NCBI GenBank assembly: GCA_966111775.1
Contig: CBHWBD010000138.1
Coordinates: 1-13,129 of the forward strand
Source of the DNA: Pelomonas sp966111775
GTDB taxonomy: Bacteria > Pseudomonadota > Gammaproteobacteria > Burkholderiales > Burkholderiaceae_C
Direction of reading: 5' to 3'
DNA length: 13,129 nucleotides
The position numbers were made by a program, and so were the translations under genes. The stretch's first letter is position 1; each line of letters starts with the position of its first letter. A model generated the notes under the pieces. The model ran no database searches. It was not told where the DNA came from and saw only the letters and a program-made list of their open reading frames with translations. Of this stretch, positions 6,666 to 13,129 are shown one piece after another.

Positions 6666-6685
6666 TCGCCGTCGTGCGACGGCGA
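6666..6685. promoter_or_regulatory. Perfect inverted repeat just upstream of the TonB-dependent receptor start
   Basis: TCGCCGTCG (6666-6674) and CGACGGCGA (6677-6685) are perfect inverted repeats with a 2-bp centre. In the leftward mRNA this would lie about 8 to 27 bases before the GTG start, where a ribosome site would be expected. It could be a repressor operator or an RNA hairpin that limits translation of the operon's first gene. Neither is shown by the sequence alone. Confidence 0.5.
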
Positions 6686-6767
6686 GGGGCAACGGTGCCG
6701 GAAGCTTAGCCTCGCCCCTGGCGGCGGCCCTTGTCAGATTTCACGGCAAAGCCCATGAAAACGAGCG

Positions 6768-8684
6768 TCATGGCTTGCCGGTATAGCGCGTGTGGAAACG
6801 CCGGCCCTGCGAATCCATGGCCTGCAGCCACAACTCCGAGGTGACGCTGCCAATGGGCGTGTAGAAGTTGCTCAGCGTGACCGTCGTCTTGGGCGGCAGC
6901 GGTACCGCGGTATCGAGCACCGTGGGAGTGCCGCCGGCGCCGGGCGTGAAGACACGCTTGATCTCGATGATGCGCAGATCGGGGTTGGCCGCGGCCCAGG
7001 TGGCCCAGTTGATGACCAGCGCGCCGCTCTGCAGCGAGGTCGCCGACACCGGGCTGGCGGCCGACACGCTGTCGATGGTGGGGAAGCGGGTCGTGGCCGG
7101 GTCGCCCAGCACATCGGCACGCAGCCAGGCATTGCGCGTCTCGGCCACGCCACCGGTGGTGTAGCTGGCGATGAACTTGGCGCCGCGCACGCTGTCCACG
7201 CTGCCGATCCAGCCGACGGCCGCGCGCTGGATGGCGACGTCGCCGACACCGCCGGTCGGGATCAGGTTGGTGGCGCCCGTCGTCGTCGACACGCAGAGCA
7301 TCAGGCGGTCGCAATAGCCGAAGGGAATGCTGTAGCCGCCCGGCATCTGCACGGTCGCCGAACTGAGCAGCTGCGTCGGCGGTATGCCCGGCACGGGGTC
7401 GGCCGATTGCGACTGGATCTCGACCTGCAGGCCGATGCCCGGGTTGGGCACGACCACGCTGCTGGCCGTGCCGTCGGCACTCAGCGCCCGGTAGCCCAGC
7501 GCATAGACGCCGAAGGACAGCTTCTTGCCGTTGCCGATCAGGTTCCACTTGTTGGTCGTCGTGGCGGACTTGTTGTAGCTGACCGCGTCGGCGAAGAGAT
7601 CGACCGTGGCGCCGCTGGAGTCGCTGATGATGGCGCCCACCAGCACCTTGGCGCAGTTGCCGGCAGTCGGCGCGTCGTCGGCGCAGCCCAGCAGCTGGAA
7701 GCGGCCGAACTGGCGGTTGGCCGTCGTGTAGGTGGACAGGATGCCGGCGAGGTCGGCCTTGCTGCGGCCGTTGTGCTTGTCGTAGCCGCTGACCAGGGGG
7801 TTGGTCAGGATGGTGCTGACGTCGCGTCCCTGGGCGATGAGCTGGTTCAGCGCCGCGCCCAGGTCGTCCAGGCCAGACAGGGTGCCGAGCAGGGTCGTCG
7901 CGCTGGTCGCGGCCTTCAGCGTGGACGTGATGGCATTGGCCGGCGTGCCGCTGGCCTTCAGCAGTTCGGTCTGGGCCGTGGGCAGCTCGACGACGACCTC
8001 GGCCGTCGGCGCGGCGATGAATTTGTTGCCGATCTGCAGGACGGGCACATTGAGCCTGGAGCGGGCCAGGTCGATGCGCACGCTCTCGATGAGCAGGTCG
8101 TGGGCGCCCTTGTTGGCGGCGAAGCTGGCATCGGCCAGCGGGTCGAAGGCCGTGGCGTCGGTGATCTTCAGGTCGCTGATCTGGGTCTTGATCAGGGTCT
8201 TCAGGAAGGTGGCGGCGGCAGCGCTGGCCGTGCCCATCTGCGCCAGCTGGCTGCTGCTGGTCGAAGCCGCCGCGAACACGGGAGCGGGCTCGGTGCCCAG
8301 CGACAGGGCGACGATGGCATTGGTCAGCGGTGTCACGTGGCCGACCATGGCGGCGCTGATGGCGGGCACCGTGGAGTGCAGGACCTGCATGGTGCCGCCG
8401 GCGTCCATGCCGCGCGCCTGGATGAAGAGGGGCGCGGCCGGGCTGGTGGTGTTCAGCGTCACGCTGTAGCTGCCGTCGGCGGCATGGGTGGTGGCCGTGC
8501 CCACGGCCTTGCCCTGGCCGTCGACGACGCTGATCTGGGCGCTGACCAGGGGCGCGCCGGTGGCAGCCACGCCGCGCAGCGTGGGCGGCGTGTCCAGCGG
8601 CGGCGTGCTGCCGCCCCCGCCACCCCCTCCGCCACAGGCGGTGAGGGTCAGGGTCAGCAGGAGAGCGGCGAGGCGGTACAGCAT
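6768..8684 (-). CDS. Large poly-glycine-tethered lipoprotein of unknown function
   Basis: The product is 638 residues. A signal peptide leads to the lipobox LTAC with Cys17 as lipidation site, followed by eight glycines and a STPP stretch. This surface-tether style is common in Burkholderiales lipoproteins. Residues about 36-90 (TGAPLVSAQISVVDGQGKA onward, with GSYSVTLN) resemble a carboxypeptidase-regulatory/Ig-like beta domain. The rest is Ala/Thr/Ser-rich with no catalytic motif that I recognise. Two close cysteine pairs (C334/C344 and C458/C464) suggest disulfide-pinned loops, consistent with an extracytoplasmic location. It lies 75 bp after the solute-binding protein gene and 109 bp before the receptor operon, so co-transcription with either is possible. 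Its own ribosome site is weak. Confidence 0.82.
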   Translation of the reverse strand: MLYRLAALLLTLTLTACGGGGGGGGSTPPLDTPPTLRGVAATGAPLVSAQISVVDGQGKAVGTATTHAADGSYSVTLNTTSPAAPLFIQARGMDAGGTMQVLHSTVPAISAAMVGHVTPLTNAIVALSLGTEPAPVFAAASTSSSQLAQMGTASAAAATFLKTLIKTQISDLKITDATAFDPLADASFAANKGAHDLLIESVRIDLARSRLNVPVLQIGNKFIAAPTAEVVVELPTAQTELLKASGTPANAITSTLKAATSATTLLGTLSGLDDLGAALNQLIAQGRDVSTILTNPLVSGYDKHNGRSKADLAGILSTYTTANRQFGRFQLLGCADDAPTAGNCAKVLVGAIISDSSGATVDLFADAVSYNKSATTTNKWNLIGNGKKLSFGVYALGYRALSADGTASSVVVPNPGIGLQVEIQSQSADPVPGIPPTQLLSSATVQMPGGYSIPFGYCDRLMLCVSTTTGATNLIPTGGVGDVAIQRAAVGWIGSVDSVRGAKFIASYTTGGVAETRNAWLRADVLGDPATTRFPTIDSVSAASPVSATSLQSGALVINWATWAAANPDLRIIEIKRVFTPGAGGTPTVLDTAVPLPPKTTVTLSNFYTPIGSVTSELWLQAMDSQGRRFHTRYTGKP

Positions 8685-8759
8685 GGCGCGGGCGGGAACA
8701 TGGCTGGAGCCAGTGTGCCGCGCCGGCCGGACCGGCGGTGGGCGGTTAAAGGGGAGAAA

Positions 8760-10328
8760 TCAGCGGCTGATTTGCACCCAGGCGAGTTCCAGCCAGTTGT
8801 CGGAGCGATGGACGGCCGTGACGTTTGCACGTGCGCCCCAGGGCACGACCTGGCGGTGCAGGGGAATGACGTTGACCTGCTCGCGCAGCTCGGTGAGCGC
8901 GCCGCGGATCAGCTGCTCGCGCTTCCTGGCATCCGGCTCGACACTGGACTGGGCCGCCAGCGCGTCGGCCTTGTCGTTGCGGAAACCGCCGAAGTTGTAG
9001 TTGCCCACGCCCTTGTCGCCGCGCGTGCGGTAAAGCGGCGTCAGGATGCTCTCGGCGTCGGTCACCGAACCGCCCCAGCCGTACATGTAGAGGCTGGTGT
9101 CGTACTTCTCCAGCTTGGGGAAGTACAGCACGCGCGGCATGGCGTTGACCTTGACCTTGACCTTCAGCTGGGCCCACATGGACGCCAGCGCCGTGCAGAT
9201 CTCCTCGTCGTTGATGTAGCGGTTGTTGGGGCAGTCCAGCGTCACCTCGAAGCCATCGGCATAGCCCGCCTCGGCCATCAGCTTCTTCGCGCCGGCGAGG
9301 TCGTGCGGCAGGCGGGTCTGCAGGGCCGGGTCGTCGAAGGAGGCCAGGCCGGAAGGCGTCAGCGCGCCGGTGGGCACGGACAGGCCTGCCATCAGCTTGG
9401 TGCGGATGGCCTCGATGTCGATGGCCTCGTACAGGGCCTTGCGCACGCGAACGTCCTTGAAAGGGTTCTTGTCACCCGGGACATTGCCGTAGAGCAGCTT
9501 GTCGCGCGACTGGTCCATGCCGATGAAGACGAGGCGGTTCTCCGGCCCCTCGATGACCTTGACGCCGGCGGTGTTGCGCAGGCGGGCGACGTCGCGCGGC
9601 GCGGGGTCGAGCACGAAGTCGACCTCGCCCGAGACGAGGGCGGCCAAGCGGGTCGCGTCGGTCGCGATGGGCGTGTAGACGACTTCCTGCAGGTTGCCCT
9701 GGAACTTGTTCCACCAGTTGGGGTTGCGCTTGAGCACGGTCTTGATGCCCGGCTGGCGGCTGGCCAGCATGAAGGGGCCGGTGCCGTTGGCGTTCAGGGC
9801 CGTGAAGCTCTCTTCCTTGTTCTTGAAGTCCAGCGGCTTGGTGACCTTGTGGGTCTCGCACCATTTGCGGCTCATGATCCAGAGCTGGTCGATGTGCTGC
9901 AGGAAGATGGGGTTGAAGGTGGTGAGCTGGAAGTCCACCGTCAGCTCGTCGACCTTCTTCGCGGCGCCGACGGCATTGGCCCAGACGGCGATCTGCGAGG
10001 TCGGCTCCTTGGCCCGCTGCACCGAGAAGACGACGTCGTCGGCCGTCAGCGGCGTGCCGTCGTGGAACTTGACGCCGGCGCGCAGCTTGAAGCGCCAGGC
10101 CAGCGGGCCGGTCTGCTTCCATTCCGCGGCAAGACCCGGCACCAGGCCCAGCTTGGCGTCGCGGTTGGTCAAGCGCTCGTAGATCTGGCCGTTGACCATG
10201 TTCGTCAGGCTCTCGTTCTGCGAGTCCGGGTCCATGGTCTGCGGATCGCCCTGGCTGGCCCAGCGCAGGGTCTGGGCCGACACGCCGCAAGCGGCCGCCA
10301 GCAGGGCCACGCCAATCCATCGCTTCAT
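8760..10328 (-). CDS. ABC transporter solute-binding protein, family 5 (peptide/nickel type)
   Basis: The product is 522 residues, the normal size. A signal peptide ends at about residue 18 (GVSA before QTL), so it is a periplasmic protein; a lipoprotein alternative at Cys14 has a poor lipobox. The SBP_bac_5 fold is clear: SQGDPQTMDP near the N-terminus, then WRFKLRAGVKFHDGTPLTAD and DDVVFSVQRA, with LKRNPNWW and VRKALYEAID further on. The family delivers oligopeptides, dipeptides, nickel, haem or glutathione to a DppBCDF/OppBCDF-like permease. The substrate cannot be assigned. No permease or ATPase gene lies next to it, so it is an orphan here. ATG 10328 is chosen over an in-frame start at 10355 because GGAG (10339-10336) sits 7 bases before it and it opens the signal peptide (MKRWIGVALLAAA). 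Confidence 0.93.
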   Translation of the reverse strand: MKRWIGVALLAAACGVSAQTLRWASQGDPQTMDPDSQNESLTNMVNGQIYERLTNRDAKLGLVPGLAAEWKQTGPLAWRFKLRAGVKFHDGTPLTADDVVFSVQRAKEPTSQIAVWANAVGAAKKVDELTVDFQLTTFNPIFLQHIDQLWIMSRKWCETHKVTKPLDFKNKEESFTALNANGTGPFMLASRQPGIKTVLKRNPNWWNKFQGNLQEVVYTPIATDATRLAALVSGEVDFVLDPAPRDVARLRNTAGVKVIEGPENRLVFIGMDQSRDKLLYGNVPGDKNPFKDVRVRKALYEAIDIEAIRTKLMAGLSVPTGALTPSGLASFDDPALQTRLPHDLAGAKKLMAEAGYADGFEVTLDCPNNRYINDEEICTALASMWAQLKVKVKVNAMPRVLYFPKLEKYDTSLYMYGWGGSVTDAESILTPLYRTRGDKGVGNYNFGGFRNDKADALAAQSSVEPDARKREQLIRGALTELREQVNVIPLHRQVVPWGARANVTAVHRSDNWLELAWVQISR

Positions 10329-10335
10329 TGCTTTT

Positions 10336-10339
10336 CTCC
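10336..10339 (-). promoter_or_regulatory. Ribosome binding site fixing the solute-binding protein start
   Basis: On the minus strand GGGAGAAAAGCA directly precedes the ATG at 10328, giving GGAG with 7-base spacing. It settles the choice against the longer frame starting at 10355. Confidence 0.75.
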
Positions 10340-10408
10340 CGACTGCATGCAGCACAGCAGTTTAGGAGGCCAGGCAAAGCCCCTTCTCAGCCGTTTTGCG
10401 AGGAAGGA

Positions 10409-11632
10409 TCAGCGCTTTGCGTTGGGATTCCAGAGCTCGTCGAGATGGGTGAAGTTCCAGTTCTCGGGCGGCTCGCGGCCGGCGATGCGGTCGGTGGAGG
10501 CCGACAGGTCGATGACCTGCAGCGGAATCGGCATGCTGGACTTGGTCGAATAGAAGACCTTGACCCGCGGCGCGACCAGGGAGGCGGCGTTCTGCTCGAC
10601 CACGACGGCCAGCTTGCCCGATTGCAGGCGCACCAGGGTGCCGGTGGGATAGATGCCGACGCTCTTCACGAAGGCCTGGAAGATGGCGGGATCGAACTGC
10701 CCCTTCCACTGCGCCATGCGCTGCAGCGAGCCCGCCGGGTCCCAGGCCGCCTTGTAGGGCCGGTGCGAGGTGATGGCGTCGTAGACGTCGCAGACGGCGC
10801 CCATGCGGGCCATCAGGCTGATCTGGTCACCGGCCAGCTTGTGCGGGTAGCCGGTGCCGTCCATCTTCTCGTGGTGGTGCAGGCAGACGTCCAGGGCCGA
10901 AGCCGGCACCTTGGCGCCGTCCTTGAGCAGGTCCCAGCCGCGTTCGGGGTGGCCGCGCATGACGGTGAACTCGGCATCGGTCAGCGCGCCGGGCTTGTTC
11001 AGCACCTCCAGCGGCATCTGCATCTTGCCGACGTCGTGCAGCAGGCCGGCCAGGCCAGCCTCGCGCTGTTGGGCTTCGTCCAGGCCCAGCTGGCGGCCGA
11101 GCGACACCATCAGGCCGCAGACGGCGACCGAGTGCATATAGGTGTAGTTGTCCTTGTCCTTGAGCCGGGCCAGACTCAGGAAGGCAGACGGGTTGCGCGC
11201 CAGCGAGGATGTGACCTCGTCGACGATGGGCAGGCAGTTCTCGCTGTCGATGGCCTTGCCCAGGCGGGCCTCGCCGAACAGCGCCGTGACGGCGACGCGG
11301 GCCTTGTGCAGCACCTGGGCCGCGCGGTCGAGTTCGGCCTCCATGCTGACGCGGGGCTCGGGCACCGGCGCGGCGGCAGGCTCGGGCGCAGGCGCCACCG
11401 TCTCGATGACGACCGTCGGCGTCGGCGCTGCGGCGGGCGGCGCCTCGACATCCTCACCCTTGTCGTTGTCGATCCACACCGCCGGCACGCCGCTGGCCCT
11501 CAACGCGGCCAGGTCGGCCGGGTCGGTCAGCACGAACTTGGTCTTCCAGAAGGGATGGGAGAGCCAGGCCCCCTCCATCGCCTGGAGGTACATACCCAGC
11601 CTCACCTCGGTGGTGGCGATCTTCTTCAGCAT
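10409..11632 (-). CDS. DUF3391/HD-GYP domain protein, probable c-di-GMP phosphodiesterase
   Basis: The product is 407 residues from ATG 11632. The N-terminus, MLKKIATTEVRLGMYLQAME through HPFWKTKFVL, is a DUF3391 domain, which normally begins at exactly this point. A Pro/Ala-rich linker follows (about 62-93). The HD-GYP domain (about 150-330) keeps the metal and signature residues: H167, H199-D200 in LLHDVGK, H228 in GHPE, and HHHEKMDGTGYP (252-263). HD-GYP enzymes hydrolyse c-di-GMP, often to GMP. The protein has no membrane segment and no receiver domain. A GTG at 11698 would add 22 residues of low-complexity sequence before the DUF3391 domain and is rejected. Its downstream neighbour, 80 bp away, is the solute-binding protein, which has its own ribosome site. 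Confidence 0.92.
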   Translation of the reverse strand: MLKKIATTEVRLGMYLQAMEGAWLSHPFWKTKFVLTDPADLAALRASGVPAVWIDNDKGEDVEAPPAAAPTPTVVIETVAPAPEPAAAPVPEPRVSMEAELDRAAQVLHKARVAVTALFGEARLGKAIDSENCLPIVDEVTSSLARNPSAFLSLARLKDKDNYTYMHSVAVCGLMVSLGRQLGLDEAQQREAGLAGLLHDVGKMQMPLEVLNKPGALTDAEFTVMRGHPERGWDLLKDGAKVPASALDVCLHHHEKMDGTGYPHKLAGDQISLMARMGAVCDVYDAITSHRPYKAAWDPAGSLQRMAQWKGQFDPAIFQAFVKSVGIYPTGTLVRLQSGKLAVVVEQNAASLVAPRVKVFYSTKSSMPIPLQVIDLSASTDRIAGREPPENWNFTHLDELWNPNAKR

Positions 11633-11663
11633 GACAAGGTCGTCTATGTAACGCTGAGTATCT

Positions 11664-11681
11664 CCGCCGGCCCCGCCGGCC
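11664..11681. repeat. Tandem 9-bp duplication in the HD-GYP leader
   Basis: CCGCCGGCC occurs twice in direct succession (11664-11672 and 11673-11681), about 32-49 bases upstream of the HD-GYP start codon on the minus strand. Each unit contains the palindrome GCCGGC, so the pair can fold. It may be a chance GC-rich duplication or a regulatory feature. Confidence 0.4.
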
Positions 11682-11711
11682 ACTGTGCATCCCTGCACGC
11701 TTTTCGCCCGG

Positions 11712-11742
11712 ACAACAAAAAGCCGCCCTCGGGGGGCGGCTT
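11712..11742 (-). terminator. Intrinsic terminator of the cytochrome c gene
   Basis: AAGCCGCCC (11720-11728) and GGGCGGCTT (11734-11742) form a 9-bp perfect stem with a 5-nt loop. On the minus strand the stem is followed by TTTTT then GTTGTC. It lies about 20 bases after the cytochrome stop codon. It separates that gene from the HD-GYP gene, which therefore needs its own promoter in 11633-11711. Confidence 0.88.
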
Positions 11743-11762
11743 GTCGTCGGGAAACGGTCCGA

Positions 11763-12407
11763 TCAGCGGAACTTGCCCTGGGGCACGGTGGCCAGTTCGG
11801 TCGGCAGGCTGCTGATATAGCCGGCGATGGCCTTCAGCTCGGCATTGCTGAACTGCTTGACCTGGCCGGCCATGACGCCATTGCTGCGGCCGACGCCGGG
11901 GTTGTGCTCGGTCTTGTAGGACTTCAGGGCCACCGTCAGGTAGTCGGCATGCTGGCCGGCCAGCTTGGGATAGCTGGGGTCGATGGGCTTGCTGAAGTTG
12001 GCGCCGTGGCAGGACACGCAGGCGCCCTTGGTCAGCAGCTCGGCCACGTTGGCCGGCGCGGCCGGAATGCTGTCGGCGGCGGCGGGCAGCTTGGCCTGCT
12101 GCTCGTAGAAGGCGGCCACGTCGTTCATGTCCTGCTCGCTCAGCGAGCCGGCGATGCCGCGCATGGTCGGGTGCTTGCGGTCGCCCTTGGCATAGGCGGT
12201 CAGTGCCGAGACGATGTACTTGGCGTTCTGGCCCGCGATCATCGGCACCTTGTGGATCTCGGGGAAGCTGGCCTGGTAGCCGACGATGCCGTGGCAGCCA
12301 ATGCACATCGCGATCTTGGTCTCACCGGCCTTCACATCCTGGGCCTGGGCGGCAAAGGCGCCAAAAGCTGTGGCCAGGGCGAGCGAGATCTGCAGCAGTT
12401 TTTTCAT
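11763..12407 (-). CDS. Dihaem cytochrome c, c4-like
   Basis: The product is 214 residues. The signal peptide is 1-22 (MKKLLQISLA onward, cleavage near AQAQ), sending it to the periplasm. Two haem-binding motifs are present: CIGCH (35-39) and CVSCH (130-134). Candidate axial methionines are M82 (HPTMRG) and M179 (NGVMAGQ). The duplicated layout, each half with a CxxCH and a later Met, is that of cytochrome c4/c553-type proteins of about 20 kDa, which carry electrons to terminal oxidases. ATG 12407 opens the signal peptide; the same frame runs open far upstream, but only as antisense to the ATPase gene. It is divergent from the AAA+ ATPase and has its own terminator, so it is probably monocistronic. 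Confidence 0.93.
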   Translation of the reverse strand: MKKLLQISLALATAFGAFAAQAQDVKAGETKIAMCIGCHGIVGYQASFPEIHKVPMIAGQNAKYIVSALTAYAKGDRKHPTMRGIAGSLSEQDMNDVAAFYEQQAKLPAAADSIPAAPANVAELLTKGACVSCHGANFSKPIDPSYPKLAGQHADYLTVALKSYKTEHNPGVGRSNGVMAGQVKQFSNAELKAIAGYISSLPTELATVPQGKFR

Positions 12408-12441
12408 GGTCCCGGGGGTGTCGTGTACTTGAGCGGCGGCG

Positions 12442-12447
12442 ATTATA
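12442..12447 (-). promoter_or_regulatory. Candidate -10 box of the cytochrome c gene
   Basis: The minus strand reads TATAAT here, a perfect -10 hexamer, 35 bases before the ATG. This would give a leader of about 25-30 bases. No good -35 box lies 16-18 bases upstream, which would fit activator dependence. The box overlaps the 18-bp palindrome. Confidence 0.5.
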
Positions 12448-12461
12448 GGAGGCCTCCTATA
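12444..12461. promoter_or_regulatory. Perfect 18-bp palindrome between the divergent cytochrome c and AAA+ genes
   Basis: TATAGGAGGCCTCCTATA reads identically on both strands. It overlaps the leftward TATAAT at 12442-12447. Its right edge also creates TATACT (12458-12463), a five-of-six match to a -10 on the plus strand. A dimeric regulator bound here would cover both possible -10 regions. It contains AGGAGG, but 46-54 bases from either start codon, too far to act as a ribosome site. Confidence 0.6.
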
Positions 12462-12506
12462 CTGGTCCGGCTCCCCTTCAGTTCGGGTTTTGCCCCGGTT
12501 TTCCCC

Positions 12507-13129
12507 ATGAAATTCCAAGGTTCCGACCAATACGTCGCCACGGCCGACCTGATGCTCGCGGTCAATGCCGCCGCCAAGCTGCAGCGCCCCCTGTTGATCA
12601 AGGGTGAGCCCGGCACCGGCAAGACCATGCTGGCCGAAGAAGTCGCCGCGGCCTTGGGCATGCCCCTGCTGCAGTGGCATATCAAGAGCACGACCAAGGC
12701 CCAGCAGGGCCTGTACGAGTACGACGCCGTCAGCCGGCTGCGCGACAGCCAGCTCGCCGGCATCGAGGGCAGCGACCGTGTGCGCAACATCGAGAACTAC
12801 ATCGTCAAGGGCGTGCTGTGGCAGGCCTTCGAGGCCGACCAGCCGGTCGTGCTGCTGATCGACGAGATCGACAAGGCCGACATCGAGTTCCCGAACGACC
12901 TGCTGCGCGAAATCGACCGCATGGAGTTCTATGTCTACGAGACACGCCAGCTGATCAAGGCCAGGCACCGGCCCCTGGTCTTCATCACCTCCAACAACGA
13001 GAAGGAGCTGCCGGACGCCTTCCTGCGCCGTTGCTTCTTCCACTACATCAAGTTCCCCGACGCCGAGACGATGAAGAAGATCGTCGACGTGCACTTCCCG
13101 ACGCTGAAGAAGGACCTGCTGGCCGCGGC
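12507..13129 (+). CDS. MoxR/CoxD-type AAA+ ATPase (partial, runs off the right edge)
   Basis: The first 207 residues are visible; family members are about 280. Walker A is GEPGTGKT (33-40) and Walker B is VVLLIDEID (114-122). Sensor 1 is in ITSNNEKELPD (160-170) and candidate arginine fingers are R174-R175. The block KSTTKAQQGLYEYDAVSRLR (60-79) is characteristic of the CoxD-like branch. These cytoplasmic ATPases act as chaperones that insert cofactors or assemble metalloenzymes, usually with a VWA-domain (CoxE-like) partner encoded just downstream, which here would lie outside the window. Start ATG 12507 is the only suitable one, since the upstream frame has no ATG or GTG, but it has no clear Shine-Dalgarno. 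The divergent cytochrome c may point to a respiratory or redox role; that is inference. Confidence 0.92.
   Translation, partial: MKFQGSDQYVATADLMLAVNAAAKLQRPLLIKGEPGTGKTMLAEEVAAALGMPLLQWHIKSTTKAQQGLYEYDAVSRLRDSQLAGIEGSDRVRNIENYIVKGVLWQAFEADQPVVLLIDEIDKADIEFPNDLLREIDRMEFYVYETRQLIKARHRPLVFITSNNEKELPDAFLRRCFFHYIKFPDAETMKKIVDVHFPTLKKDLLAA

Noticed and set aside
4598..6709. Plus-strand open frame of 703 codons
   Set aside because: Antisense to the TonB-dependent receptor and the YfiR-like gene; composition is typical of a GC-rich shadow.
8721..8737. Hairpin CGCCGG/CCGGCG after the solute-binding protein gene as a terminator
   Set aside because: No T-run follows on the minus strand; a GC-rich chance inverted repeat is more likely.
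10284..10295. Lipoprotein signal in the solute-binding protein (Cys14)
   Set aside because: The residues before the Cys are AAA without the usual Leu at -3, and a good signal peptidase I site (VSA before Q) lies just after.
6792..10553. Plus-strand open frame of 1253 codons
   Set aside because: It is antisense to the lipoprotein and solute-binding protein genes, which have signal peptides and family motifs. Its translation is Arg/Gly/Gln/Ala-rich with no domain, as expected from a mirrored high-GC gene.
10328..11815. Plus-strand open frame of 495 codons
   Set aside because: Antisense to the HD-GYP gene and its leader; no recognisable protein features.
12447..12458. AGGAGG on both strands inside the palindrome as ribosome sites
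   Set aside because: They lie roughly 46 to 54 bases from the start codons, far outside working distance.
12408..13094. Upstream extension of the cytochrome c frame on the minus strand
   Set aside because: The extension lies antisense to the AAA+ ATPase, and the cytochrome signal peptide begins exactly at 12407.

Overview
The window is GC-rich throughout, with strong G/C preference at third codon positions. Its gene content (CHASE8-GGDEF-EAL protein, DUF3391 HD-GYP protein, poly-glycine lipoprotein, dihaem cytochrome c, CoxD/MoxR-type AAA+ ATPase) suggests a betaproteobacterium of the order Burkholderiales, perhaps close to Rubrivivax, Roseateles or Leptothrix. This is inferred from protein character, not from a database match.

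Left edge (1-490). The first 174 bases hold what looks like a complete integron attC site of about 132 bp: GCCTAAC and GTTGGGT outer boxes, mismatched inner arms, and a 26-bp perfect central stem. The end of a preceding cassette gene may lie just before it. No second attC follows, so this is probably the outer edge of a cassette array that extends leftward out of the window. An intrinsic terminator lies about 100 bases past the attC.

Left-centre (489-2326). A short minus-strand operon encodes a flavodoxin-like protein and a 31-residue single-helix protein. Next come a plus-strand gene for a tryptophan-rich 103-residue protein and a minus-strand Hsp20 chaperone gene that converges on it.

Centre (2327-6658). 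A tightly packed minus-strand operon runs TonB-dependent receptor, YfiR-like periplasmic protein (DUF4154), then a membrane protein with CHASE8, GGDEF and EAL domains. The gaps are 4 bp, then a 4-bp overlap. The arrangement suggests an outer-membrane-to-cytoplasm route that controls cyclic di-GMP. The cyclase motif is degenerate and the EAL phosphodiesterase residues are intact, so the output is probably c-di-GMP breakdown, unlike classical YfiN.

Right-centre (6768-11632). Three more minus-strand genes follow: a large lipoprotein of unknown function, an orphan family-5 ABC solute-binding protein, and a DUF3391/HD-GYP protein, which is a second likely c-di-GMP phosphodiesterase.

Right edge (11712-13129). 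A c4-like dihaem cytochrome c on the minus strand, with its own terminator, is divergent from a MoxR/CoxD-type AAA+ ATPase that runs off the end. Their shared 99-bp promoter region carries a perfect 18-bp palindrome overlapping a consensus -10 box.
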